A DNA stretch of 40,884 nucleotides from Pseudomonas lundensis (GTDB lineage Bacteria > Pseudomonadota > Gammaproteobacteria > Pseudomonadales > Pseudomonadaceae): the NCBI RefSeq assembly GCF_001042985.1, contig NZ_JYKY01000034.1:1-40884 (forward strand), read 5' to 3'. This document shows positions 25,498 to 33,560 of the stretch, one piece after another. Each line of letters opens with the position of its first letter. The first letter of the stretch is position 1. The translations under genes were made by a program, and so were the position numbers. The notes beneath the pieces were generated by a model that saw only the letters and a list, made by a program, of their open reading frames with translations, was not told the DNA's origin and searched no databases.

Positions 25498-26835
25498 TCA
25501 GACGGCGGCGGCCAGCATTTGCTCAGCGCTGACGCCGCTCTTTGTACGATCTTTCTCGTAACCATACAAAGATGCTGAAATTTCCTCGGCACGAATCGGA
25601 AGAACCGACAACAAGGTATCGCTCAAACCATGGCTGGCCTGACAGAAGCCTTGCATGTAGATCCCTGCTTTGCATCGCTCGTCGGTGACGATTCGATAAT
25701 CGCGGTCCACTTCAAACTCGCCCAAGTATTCAGCCAGCGGGGCCAGCAGGTGACGGTGCATGTGCCGCTCATAGCCCGTGGCCAGAATCACTGCATCGTA
25801 AGCCTGCGTGCTGACCTCACCGTTGGCGGAATTACGCAGCGCCAGGGTGATGCCCTGCTCGTCAGCCACGGCGCTTTCAATGCCGGTCAGGCTGCGGAAC
25901 GCGTGACGGGCAATGCCCGAGACTTTCTGACGGTAGAAAATCCCGTAAATACGCTCGATCAGGTCGATGTCGACCACCGAGTAGTTGGTGCTCTGGTACT
26001 CGGTAATCAGGCGCTCGCGCTCGGCGGTGTTCTGCTGGTACACCAGATCGGTGAACTCCGGCGAAAACACTTCATTGACGAACGGGCTGTCATCGGCCGG
26101 TTTGAGGGCCGAGCCGCGCAGGATCAAATCCACCTGGGCCGACGGGAAGCTGTCATTTAAATCAATGAAGGCTTCGGCGGCACTCTGGCCACCGCCAATG
26201 ATTGCGATACGCATGGGCTGGCCGCTCACGCAAGGCTGCGAAGCCATCCGCGCCAGGTACTGCGAGTGGTGGAACACGCGGCTGTCATCTTTGAGTGCCT
26301 TGAACGCCTCTGGAATGCGCGGTGTACCGCCCGCGCTGACCACCACCGAACGCGTGGTGCGCACGTGCTGCTGGCCGTGGGCATCGCGGGAAATCACGCG
26401 CAGCGCTTCGACCTGTTGCTGATGCAACACCGGCTCGATGGCCAGCACTTCTTCGCCGTAGCGGCTTTGTGCTTCAAAGTGCGACGCGACCCAGCGCAGG
26501 TAGTCATTGAACTCCATGCGGCACGGATAAAAGGTGCCCAGGTTGATGAAATCCACCAGGCGCCCGTGGGCTTTGAGGTAATTGACGAAAGAATACGGGC
26601 TGGTCGGGTTGCGCAATGTCACCAGATCCTTGAGGAAGGAAATCTGCAGCTCACTCTGGGTGACCAGCGTATTGCCGTGCCAGCGGTAGTCCGCCTGCTT
26701 GTCCAAAAACAGCACGTCCAACGGGCCTTGCACCTGCCCGCGTTCTTCCAGAGCGATGGCCAGGGCCAGATTGGAAGGCCCGAAACCGATGCCGATCAGA
26801 TCATGAACGACGGCCGAAGCGATTGCCTGTGTCAT
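25498..26835 (-). CDS. pvdA: L-ornithine N5-monooxygenase PvdA
   Basis: This flavin enzyme hydroxylates ornithine with NADPH and O2, the first step in making the hydroxyornithine of pyoverdine. It has 445 residues, against 443 in P. aeruginosa, with near-identical blocks throughout. The FAD motif is GFGPSN (17-22), the NADPH motif IIGGGQSAAEAF (212-223), and ATGYERHMH lies near residue 350. The ATG at 26835 has GAGGA upstream, placed in a small hairpin loop. A perfect iron-starvation box lies about 100 bases upstream. fpvI precedes it on the same strand. No peptide synthetase genes are in the window. Confidence 0.97.
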   Translation of the reverse strand: MTQAIASAVVHDLIGIGFGPSNLALAIALEERGQVQGPLDVLFLDKQADYRWHGNTLVTQSELQISFLKDLVTLRNPTSPYSFVNYLKAHGRLVDFINLGTFYPCRMEFNDYLRWVASHFEAQSRYGEEVLAIEPVLHQQQVEALRVISRDAHGQQHVRTTRSVVVSAGGTPRIPEAFKALKDDSRVFHHSQYLARMASQPCVSGQPMRIAIIGGGQSAAEAFIDLNDSFPSAQVDLILRGSALKPADDSPFVNEVFSPEFTDLVYQQNTAERERLITEYQSTNYSVVDIDLIERIYGIFYRQKVSGIARHAFRSLTGIESAVADEQGITLALRNSANGEVSTQAYDAVILATGYERHMHRHLLAPLAEYLGEFEVDRDYRIVTDERCKAGIYMQGFCQASHGLSDTLLSVLPIRAEEISASLYGYEKDRTKSGVSAEQMLAAAV

Positions 26836-26837
26836 TT

Positions 26838-26851
26838 CCAGTGTCCTCTGG
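26838..26851 (-). promoter_or_regulatory. Hairpin presenting the pvdA ribosome binding site, RsmA/CsrA-like
   Basis: On the minus strand CCAG-AGGACA-CTGG forms a 4-bp stem with a hexaloop that contains AGGA, the core of an RsmA/CsrA site, and this is also the pvdA ribosome binding site. A second small hairpin, CCCTC-TGTT-GAGGG, lies just upstream (26857-26870). Post-transcriptional control by Gac/Rsm is a reasonable inference. Confidence 0.4.
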
Positions 26852-26931
26852 ATTGCCCCTCAACAGAGGGAAGAAAAAGCCCATGACCCGATTGCGCTGT
26901 GGCAGCGCAGCAGGTCGTCTGTTGAGTAGGA

Positions 26932-26955
26932 ACGAGGCTACAGAAATAAAATTTA
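26932..26955 (-). promoter_or_regulatory. Iron-starvation (PvdS) box for pvdA
   Basis: TAAAT (26955-26951), exactly 16 bases, then CGT (26934-26932) matches the TAAAT-N16/17-CGT consensus recognised by the PvdS sigma factor. It lies upstream of pvdA and overlaps the last codon of fpvI. Confidence 0.85.
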
Positions 26956-27432
26956 AGCGTGGTCCCACTGCCGAATCCGAATTCGGCAATGCTTCATGGC
27001 GTTCACGATGTGCTTCTCGACCACACTGCGGGACACACCGAGGCGTTCGGCAATTTCCAGGTGGGACAGCCCTTCGAGCTTGCGCAGCAAGAAACAGTCG
27101 CGGCACACCGTCGGCAACTCATTGAGCGCGCGCTGCACCATTTCCAGACGCTGCCCCTGCGCCAGGGTGGCCTGCGGGGATGGGCTGTAAAAGCGTTCGT
27201 CGGCGTCCAGGGCCTCCAGTGGCTCGATCTGGCGCAGCGTGTTGCGGCGATGACCGTCAATCACCAGATTCAGGGCCGTGCGGTACAAAAAGGCCCGCGG
27301 CTGCTCAATCGGCTCATCGCTGGAACGCTCCAGTACGCGTACATAGGCGTCATGCACCACATCTTCGGCGGCCTGTGCATTGCCCAGTCTGGCGCTCAAA
27401 AAGCTGACCAGCTCGCGGTAGTAGTTTTCCAA
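26953..27432 (-). CDS. fpvI: ECF sigma factor FpvI (FecI family)
   Basis: This iron-starvation sigma factor directs transcription of ferripyoverdine receptor genes. From a TTG at 27432, with AGGAG five bases upstream, it has 159 residues, the length I recall for P. aeruginosa FpvI; the frame stays open to 27516 but those residues do not fit. Region 2 is visible in LENYYRELVSFL, AAEDVVHDAYVRVLE and PRAFLYRTALNLVIDGHRR; region 4 in LNELPTVCRDCFLLRKLEG, LSHLEIAERLGVSRSVVEKH. It is not PvdS. In P. aeruginosa fpvR, the anti-sigma gene, is adjacent; it is missing here. A Fur-like box lies upstream. Confidence 0.85.
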   Translation of the reverse strand: MENYYRELVSFLSARLGNAQAAEDVVHDAYVRVLERSSDEPIEQPRAFLYRTALNLVIDGHRRNTLRQIEPLEALDADERFYSPSPQATLAQGQRLEMVQRALNELPTVCRDCFLLRKLEGLSHLEIAERLGVSRSVVEKHIVNAMKHCRIRIRQWDHA

Positions 27433-27532
27433 CGTGACTCCTGACCGCAACGGGTGCGGTAACTTTCCATGAGCGCTGAAACAGGGCCGAATCAGATGGC
27501 GGCATGATGATGGCACTTTAGGGGACGTAATT

Positions 27533-27551
27533 TATAGTAATTCTCATATAG
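27533..27551. promoter_or_regulatory. Candidate Fur box upstream of fpvI
   Basis: TATAGTAATTCTCATATAG matches the 19-bp Fur consensus at about 11 positions, including the AATTCTCAT core common in pseudomonads. It lies about 100 bases before the fpvI start, a plausible place for iron repression. Confidence 0.5.
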
Positions 27552-27614
27552 ATTTAAAGTCCGACTGTAGAAACAAACAGGAAATATTCAGTAACAGCCC
27601 ATTCCGAACAGCCT

Positions 27615-27638
27615 TAAATTCATGGCTCACGCCTACGT
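27615..27638 (+). promoter_or_regulatory. Iron-starvation (PvdS) box for pvdR-pvdT-opmQ
   Basis: TAAAT (27615-27619), exactly 16 bases, then CGT (27636-27638) on the plus strand, about 107 bases before the pvdR start. It matches the PvdS consensus exactly, so the efflux operon should be induced with pyoverdine synthesis. Confidence 0.85.
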
Positions 27639-27744
27639 CTACTCAACAGCTCCCCGTAACTGTCATCTCGCGACAGCGTTAGCTGTAGGGCATTTCAGCT
27701 CGATAACCTGACGACGGGCCGAATCCCATTGGCCGGAACCCTGC

Positions 27745-28917
27745 ATGAAACGCCCCCGACAGACCCGCCGCGCGTTGCTGATCGTACTTTCTTCACTGCT
27801 GGTTGGTGCCTTGGTTGCCTGGCCTTTTCTGACACCCGGTCGCGAAGCGTATGACACGGTGCCCGTGACACGCGGCAACATCGAAAGCAGTGTGACGGCA
27901 CTCGGCACGCTGCAACCGCGTCAGTACGTCGACGTCGGCGCCCAGGCGTCCGGGCAGATCCGCAAGATCCACGTCGACGTCGGTGCCGAGGTCACGCAAG
28001 GCCAGCCGCTGGTCGAGATTGATCCGTCGACGCAAACTGCAAAGCTCGACGCCAGCCGCTTCGCCATTGAAAACCTCAAGGCCCAGTTGCAAGAGCAGCG
28101 CGCCCTGCACGATCTGGCGCAACAGAAATACCAGCGCCAGCAGCGCCTCGCCCAGGGCGGCGCCACCCGCGAAGAAGACATCCAAAGTGCCCGGGCTGAG
28201 GTGCGCACCACCCAGGCGCGCATCGACATGTTCCAGGCACAGATCCGTCAGGCCCGGGCCAGCTTGCGCAGCGACGAAGCCGAACTGGGCTATACGCGCA
28301 TCTTCGCGCCCATGTCGGGTACGGTGGTGGCCATCGACGCCCGCGAAGGGCAAACCCTCAACGCCCAGCAGCAAACGCCCTTGATCCTGCGGATCGCCAA
28401 CCTGTCGCCCATGACGGTCTGGGCCGAGGTCTCGGAAGCCGACATCGGCCACGTCAAACCGGGCATGCAGGCGTATTTCACAACCTTGAGCGGCGGCAAC
28501 CGGCGCTGGGCCAGCACCGTGCGGCAAATCCTGCCCGTGCCGCCCAAGCCCCTGAACGAGGCCAGTCAGGGCGGCGGCAGCCCCGCCAGCTCAGGCAAAA
28601 GCGGCAGCGCGCGGGTGGTGCTGTACACCGTGCTGCTCGATGTCGACAACACCGACCAGGCGTTGATGCCTGAAATGACGACCCAAGTGTTCTTCGTCGC
28701 CAATCAGGCGCGCGATGTCCTGCTGGCGCCGGTCGTGGCGCTGCAAGGCAGCACCGACAGCGATCGCCAGACCGCGCGGGTGGTGGCCAAAAACGGTGAC
28801 ATCGAAACCCGCCAGATCCGTACCGGTATCAGCGACCGCTTGCGCGTCGAAATCCTTGAAGGGCTCAACGAAGGCGATCACCTGCTGATCGGCCCCGCTC
28901 CCGGCAACGGAGGTTAA
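27745..28917 (+). CDS. pvdR: Periplasmic adaptor PvdR of the pyoverdine efflux pump (MacA-like)
   Basis: This is a membrane-fusion protein of 390 residues. An N-terminal membrane anchor (about 10-30) is followed by a lipoyl-like domain (VDVGAQASGQIRKIHVDVG), a long alpha-helical hairpin (about 95-185, rich in Gln, Arg and Ala) and beta-barrel domains. It links PvdT in the inner membrane with OpmQ in the outer membrane; the P. aeruginosa pump recycles pyoverdine and exports new pyoverdine. The ATG at 27745 has only a weak GGAA upstream. pvdT starts directly after its stop codon (TAAATG). Confidence 0.92.
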   Translation: MKRPRQTRRALLIVLSSLLVGALVAWPFLTPGREAYDTVPVTRGNIESSVTALGTLQPRQYVDVGAQASGQIRKIHVDVGAEVTQGQPLVEIDPSTQTAKLDASRFAIENLKAQLQEQRALHDLAQQKYQRQQRLAQGGATREEDIQSARAEVRTTQARIDMFQAQIRQARASLRSDEAELGYTRIFAPMSGTVVAIDAREGQTLNAQQQTPLILRIANLSPMTVWAEVSEADIGHVKPGMQAYFTTLSGGNRRWASTVRQILPVPPKPLNEASQGGGSPASSGKSGSARVVLYTVLLDVDNTDQALMPEMTTQVFFVANQARDVLLAPVVALQGSTDSDRQTARVVAKNGDIETRQIRTGISDRLRVEILEGLNEGDHLLIGPAPGNGG

Positions 28918-30885
28918 ATGCCCACGCCCCTGATTGAACTGCATGACATCCGCAAGGTGTACGGCGGTGTCGACACCCCGCAGGTGCAGGTGCTCAAAGG
29001 CGTCAGCCTGTCGATCCATGCGGGTGAATTCGTGGCCATTGTCGGCGCCTCGGGTTCCGGCAAGTCGACGCTGATGAACATCCTCGGCTGCCTCGACCGC
29101 CCGACGTCCGGGCGCTACCTGTTCGCCGGCGAAGACGTGGCCAGCCTCGACACCGACGAGCTGGCGTGGCTGCGCCGCGAAGCCTTCGGCTTTGTGTTTC
29201 AGGGCTACCACCTGATTCCCTCTGCCTCGGCCCAGGAAAACGTCGAAATGCCTGCCATTTATGCCGGCATGCCTGCCGCCGAACGCCATGCCCGCGCCGC
29301 TGCCCTGCTGACGCGCCTGGGCCTGGCCGAACGCACCGGCAACCGCCCGCATCAACTGTCCGGCGGCCAGCAACAACGGGTGTCCATCGCCCGCGCCTTG
29401 ATGAACGGCGGGCACATCATCCTCGCCGACGAACCCACCGGTGCCCTCGACAGCCACAGTGGCGCCGAGGTCATGACGTTGCTCGATGAACTGGCCAGCC
29501 AGGGCCATGTGGTGATCCTGATTACCCACGACCGCGATGTCGCGGCACGGGCCAACCGCATCATCGAAGTGCGCGATGGCGAGGTCATCAGCGACAGCGC
29601 CAATGGCGCGCGCCCCGTCTCTGACAACCCGAACGCCTTGCAAGCCATCGACCTGCGCCAACGCCTCAACCAGGGCAGCGAAGCGCGCGGTGCCTGGAAA
29701 GGCGAGCTGGTGGACGCCGTTCATGCAGCCTGGCGGGTGATGTGGATCAATCGCTTTCGCACCGCCCTGACCTTGCTCGGTATCGTGATTGGCGTGGCGT
29801 CGGTGGTGGTGATGCTGGCCGTGGGTGAAGGCAGCAAGCGGCAAGTGATGGCCGAAATGGGCGCGTTCGGCTCCAATATCATCTACCTCAGCGGCATGTC
29901 GCCCCGGCCTCGGGCACCGCTGGGAATTATCACGCTCAATGACGTGGCCGCGCTGTCCACGCTGCCGCAGGTGAAGATGATCATGCCGATCAACGGCGCC
30001 GAGATTGGCGTGCGCTATGGCAACGTCGATCACACGATGTACACCGGGGGCAACGGCATCGATTTCCCGGCCATCTTCAACTGGCCGGTGGTGCAAGGCA
30101 GTTTCTTCACCCAGGCCGACGAAGACGCCGCGGCCGCCGTGGCCGTGATCGGCAAGAAAGTGCGGGAAAAGGTACTCAAGGACGTGTCCGACCCGATCGG
30201 GCGCTACATTCTGCTGGAGAATGTACCGTTTCGCGTGGTGGGAATTCTGGCCGAAAAAGGCGCCAGCTCCGGGGACTCGGACAGCGACACGCGCATCGTG
30301 GTGCCCTATTCCGCCGCCAGTGTCCGCCTGTTTGGCACCCACAACCCGGAATACGTGGTGATCGCCGCGGCCGACGCGAGCAAGGTCAATCAGACCGAAA
30401 AAGCCATCGAGCACTTGATGCTCAGGCTGCATAACGGCCATCGCGATTTCGAAATCACCAACAACGCCGCGATGATTCAAGCCGAGGCCAAGACCCGCAA
30501 CACCCTGTCGTTGATGCTCGGCTCGATTGCTGCCATCTCATTGCTGGTGGGCGGCATCGGGGTGATGAACATCATGCTGATGACGGTGCGTGAGCGCACC
30601 CGTGAAATCGGTATTCGCATGGCCACCGGGGCGCGCCAACGCGACATCCTGCGCCAATTCCTCACCGAAGCGCTGATGCTCTCGGTGGTGGGGGGCGCGG
30701 CTGGCATCGGCCTGGCTTTCATCGTCGGCGCCGTGTTGTACCTGTGCGACGTAGCCGTGGCGTTCTCGTGGATGGCCGTCCTCGGCGCCTTTGGCTGCGC
30801 CCTGGTGACCGGCGTCATTTTCGGCTTTATGCCGGCCCGCAAAGCTGCCCGGCTCGACCCGGTCACGGCCCTGACCAGTGAATAA
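28918..30885 (+). CDS. pvdT: ABC transporter PvdT of the pyoverdine efflux pump (MacB-like)
   Basis: This is a fused ATPase-permease of 655 residues. The N-terminal ATPase has Walker A GASGSGKST (43-51), signature LSGGQQQR (about 146-153) and Walker B ILADEPTGALD. The permease part has a first membrane helix near 285-305 (TLLGIVIGVASVV), a large periplasmic domain, then three helices near 535, 590 and 620, with the MacB/FtsX motif VRERTREIGIRMATGAR. The stop of pvdR touches its ATG and opmQ overlaps its end by 8 bases, so the three genes are one translationally linked operon. Confidence 0.94.
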   Translation: MPTPLIELHDIRKVYGGVDTPQVQVLKGVSLSIHAGEFVAIVGASGSGKSTLMNILGCLDRPTSGRYLFAGEDVASLDTDELAWLRREAFGFVFQGYHLIPSASAQENVEMPAIYAGMPAAERHARAAALLTRLGLAERTGNRPHQLSGGQQQRVSIARALMNGGHIILADEPTGALDSHSGAEVMTLLDELASQGHVVILITHDRDVAARANRIIEVRDGEVISDSANGARPVSDNPNALQAIDLRQRLNQGSEARGAWKGELVDAVHAAWRVMWINRFRTALTLLGIVIGVASVVVMLAVGEGSKRQVMAEMGAFGSNIIYLSGMSPRPRAPLGIITLNDVAALSTLPQVKMIMPINGAEIGVRYGNVDHTMYTGGNGIDFPAIFNWPVVQGSFFTQADEDAAAAVAVIGKKVREKVLKDVSDPIGRYILLENVPFRVVGILAEKGASSGDSDSDTRIVVPYSAASVRLFGTHNPEYVVIAAADASKVNQTEKAIEHLMLRLHNGHRDFEITNNAAMIQAEAKTRNTLSLMLGSIAAISLLVGGIGVMNIMLMTVRERTREIGIRMATGARQRDILRQFLTEALMLSVVGGAAGIGLAFIVGAVLYLCDVAVAFSWMAVLGAFGCALVTGVIFGFMPARKAARLDPVTALTSE

Positions 30886-32287
30886 ACAATTGATAAAGCC
30901 GTCCTTGAGCCTGTTGTCCGTGTGCCTGTTGCTGGGGGCTTGCAGCCAGAACGTTGCGCCTGACGCGACGGCCGTTGTCCCGCCGCCGAGCTGGCAGTTT
31001 GCCCAAGAGCGCGCCTCCCTGGCCGTCAACCAACCATGGTGGCAACAGTTTGGCAGCCCTGAGTTGAATCGCCTGATTGCCCAAGCTCAGGCGGGCAGTT
31101 ACGACCTTGCGGCGGCCGTCGCCCGCGTGCAGCAAGCGCAAGCCGGCGCCGTGATTGCCGGTGCGCCGCTGCTGCCCGAGGTTAAGTTCGGTGGCAGCGG
31201 CAACCGGGAAAAACTCCTGCGCGGCAACGGCTACAGCCAACTGGATGCCACCGATGACAACAAGGCCGTGGACTACTTTGATGCCAACCTGACCGCCAGC
31301 TATGAAGTGGATTTCTGGGGGGGCAAGGCCGCTGCCCGAGACAGTGCGGTTCAGGCGCTGCGGGCCAGCGAGTTTGATCGCGCCACCGTGGAGCTGACCT
31401 TGCTCAGCAGCGTCGCCAACCGTTACGTGCAGACCCTGGCCTTTGATGAGCAACTGCGTATCGCCCGCCTCAACCTCGCCAACGCTCAACGGGTGCTCAA
31501 GGTGGTGCAAACGCGCCATGACGCGGGCTCGGCCACGGCACTGGAACTCGCCCAGCAAACCAGCCTGGTGGCCAGCCAACAACGGCACGTGCCGCTCGTG
31601 GAACAGCAAGCCCGAGAGGCGCGCATCAGCCTGGCCGTTTTGCTGGGTAAGCCCGTGCAACAGCTGCAACTGGGGGCGACGCCTTTCGCGCGCCTGCACT
31701 GGCCAAGCATTGGCAGCGGCGTGCCCAGCCAATTGCTGAGCCGCCGCCCGGACATCGCCAGCGCCGAAGCCAAACTGGCGGCGGCACACGCCGACATCAC
31801 CGTCGCACGGGCCGCCATGCTGCCCAGCCTGACCTTGGGCGCCAGCCTGGGCTCGGGCGCCGACCGCTTGAGCGACGTGCTGCGCAGCCCGTTCTACAAC
31901 CTGACGGCAGGGCTGGCGGCGCCCATCTTCAACAATGGCCGCTTGAGCGCCGAACGTGACAAAGCCATCGCCCGCCAGCAGGAACTGCTGCACACCTACC
32001 GTGCCAGCATCATCAGCGCCTTTGCCGACGTCGAGAAAGCCCTGAACAGTGCCAACGGGCTGGACCGCCAGCGGCAGTGGCAAGACGAAGAACTCAAGCA
32101 GGCGCAACAGGCGTTCGACATTGCCCAACACCGTTATGCCGCCGGAGCAGAGGTGTTACTGACGGTGCTGGACACCCAACGCACGCTGTACCAGGCGCAA
32201 GACCAGCACGTGCAACTGCGCCTGGCGCGCCTGCAAGCCAGCATCGCGTTGTATAAAGCACTGGGCGGGGGATGGCACGCGCGGTAA
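30878..32287 (+). CDS. opmQ: Outer-membrane factor OpmQ of the pyoverdine efflux pump
   Basis: This is a TolC/OprM-type outer-membrane channel lipoprotein of 469 residues. The signal peptide ends in the lipobox LLGAC (Cys22). Two OEP repeats follow, with typical motifs NQPWWQQFG, YEVDFWGG in the first half and LLSRRPDIASAEAKL in the second. The start is a GTG at 30878 that overlaps the pvdT stop by 8 bases. It completes the PvdR-PvdT-OpmQ pump. No strong terminator follows, only the hairpin at 32393-32414. Confidence 0.93.
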   Translation: MNKQLIKPSLSLLSVCLLLGACSQNVAPDATAVVPPPSWQFAQERASLAVNQPWWQQFGSPELNRLIAQAQAGSYDLAAAVARVQQAQAGAVIAGAPLLPEVKFGGSGNREKLLRGNGYSQLDATDDNKAVDYFDANLTASYEVDFWGGKAAARDSAVQALRASEFDRATVELTLLSSVANRYVQTLAFDEQLRIARLNLANAQRVLKVVQTRHDAGSATALELAQQTSLVASQQRHVPLVEQQAREARISLAVLLGKPVQQLQLGATPFARLHWPSIGSGVPSQLLSRRPDIASAEAKLAAAHADITVARAAMLPSLTLGASLGSGADRLSDVLRSPFYNLTAGLAAPIFNNGRLSAERDKAIARQQELLHTYRASIISAFADVEKALNSANGLDRQRQWQDEELKQAQQAFDIAQHRYAAGAEVLLTVLDTQRTLYQAQDQHVQLRLARLQASIALYKALGGGWHAR

Positions 32288-32392
32288 CGGCCAAAGCCAC
32301 CTTCAGTGCGGCGCTGCTGTGCCCATAACGCCGTAAACGTCACCCTATATATCTACCCCTTCAACGCCCCCGCCCCGCCTTAGAATGTCGAC

Positions 32393-32414
32393 ATGCCGTT
32401 AACAACAACGGCAT
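32393..32414 (+). terminator. Hairpin after opmQ, weak terminator candidate
   Basis: ATGCCGTT and AACGGCAT pair perfectly around a 6-base loop about 105 bases after opmQ and are followed by TTTAACATT. The T-run is interrupted, so termination is uncertain. Confidence 0.4.
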
Positions 32415-32541
32415 TTAACATTCATCACCCCACATTAAGCATGCGAATGAGCACGCGTTGTGGCTGAACTGACTCGCCTCAACATTGATGCGACGGCGAG
32501 TACTCGGCTCAGGCCGTATTTAATTATTTTCTTTATCCACT

Positions 32542-32564
32542 TGCACTTTACCGTGCAGAAGGAG
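32542..32564 (+). promoter_or_regulatory. Small hairpin and ribosome binding site before the first propeller gene
   Basis: TGCAC and GTGCA pair around a 6-base loop (32542-32557), followed at once by a strong AAGGAG (32559-32564), six bases before the TTG start at 32571. The strong site supports the TTG start although no ATG is near. Confidence 0.4.
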
Positions 32565-32570
32565 TGACGC

Positions 32571-33529
32571 TTGAACACACATTCCAGCGATAACAGGTTC
32601 AACCTACTTTCGGACACGCAGCCCCAGGACACTCTCCCCTGCCAGGCTTGGCAACTGGTTCTTCCTATAGAAGGCACAGGTATTAACAGCGGTGTTTCGG
32701 CCGTCGAACATCAGGGCAAGTTATATGCCTTCTATAACAAAGGCAGTAGTGCGCAAGACGGAATAATTGGCTATGCCATCGTGTCCAAACATCCAAACAT
32801 CCAAACATCCAACTTGTTTTAGAGGGCCTGCATGAATTGCCCACTGAGCCGGGTATTCAATACCGACCTCTAGGGGGTTATCGTCCTGCGGTCACGGTGT
32901 ATCAAAACAGGTTGTTCTGTTTTTACAGAGATACCAGCGGCGGTATTAGCTTCAGTGTGGGCTCAGGCGCTTTCTGGGAAAACGCGCAACAGGTGCCCAA
33001 CGTCCTGACCAGCGACGCCCCCTCTGTGGCAGCGTTGGGCGAACAACTGTTTTTGGTACTGCGAGGTACAGAGGGCGGTGACTTTTATCACAAGGTGCTT
33101 GAACCTTCAGGCTGGCAGCCGCATCAGCGCGACCCTCACATAAAATTCAATGGCAGCCCTTCCCTCTGCATCGCGGGCGGCCTGCCCACCGTCGCCGTCA
33201 AAGGACTGGATGAACGTCTGTACCTGTTCAACTTCCATGAGAGCGGTTGGGCACCCGTCTTGACGTCAGCACTGAACGATATATATGAGGCCCCCGCCGT
33301 TGCCGGATGGGACAGGTTCCTGGTTGACGCCTCACTCAAACACTCAAACAACCACTACACCACTGAACTCGTTCGCTCCCCCACTGAATTAAACGACTAC
33401 TACCAGACCGCGGGCGCCTACACCTCCCCACCGTGCCTGGTGAACTACCACAGTGACCTGTATTTAATTGGAAAGCGCCCCTGTGATGATCTGGGCATTT
33501 CGATCTTCAACCCTGAGTGCATTAAATAA
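32571..33529 (+). pseudogene. Frameshifted six-repeat (propeller-like) protein, possibly phase-variable
   Basis: This gene encodes a protein of about 316 residues paralogous to the next gene, but is split into two frames. Frame one (TTG at 32571) runs to a TAG at 32820-32822. The remainder (32823-33529) is open in another frame. The break lies in an 8-bp tandem repeat (32785-32812). Removing one unit joins the frames so that GYAIVSKHP and LVLEGLHELPT align without gaps to the paralogue. About six repeats of near 50 residues carry a pattern of Pro-x-Val, then Leu-Tyr/Phe, then an aromatic strand (RPAVTVYQNRLFCFY, APSVAALGEQLFLVL), suggesting a beta-propeller. No signal peptide is visible. The family is not recognised; lectin-like sugar binding is only a guess. 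Confidence 0.7.
32785..32812 (+). repeat. 8-bp tandem repeat inside the first propeller gene
   Basis: Three full CCAAACAT units (32785-32792, 32793-32800, 32801-32808) and a partial unit CCAA occur in tandem. Two units would put the gene in frame; three put it out of frame. Slipped-strand change of one unit would switch the gene on or off. Confidence 0.9.
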
Positions 33530-33560
33530 CCATTAACTTATCAACATTAAAGGTGCGCTC

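Larger units (their letters stand above)
27433..27744. other. Divergent control region between fpvI and pvdR
   Basis: This 312-base gap has a Fur-like box (27533-27551) facing fpvI and a perfect PvdS box (27615-27638) facing pvdR. It is too short, and has no open frame, for the roughly 330-residue anti-sigma factor FpvR that lies here in P. aeruginosa. Confidence 0.7.

Noticed and set aside
26953..27432. Assignment of the ECF sigma factor as PvdS
   Set aside because: Length and sequence (NYYREL start, LPTVCRDCFLLRKLEG) fit FpvI/FecI rather than PvdS, and the gene is next to pvdA as fpvI is in P. aeruginosa.
28591..30480. 629-codon open frame on the minus strand opposite pvdR and pvdT
   Set aside because: It lies fully across well-supported genes, is rich in His, Arg, Gly and Gln without motifs, and reflects GC-rich codon use on the other strand.
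30863..32131. 422-codon minus-strand open frame opposite opmQ
   Set aside because: Antisense shadow of a confidently assigned outer-membrane factor gene.
32785..32812. Short repeated units that might suggest a CRISPR array
   Set aside because: The units are 8 bp, directly adjacent, without spacers, and inside a coding frame.
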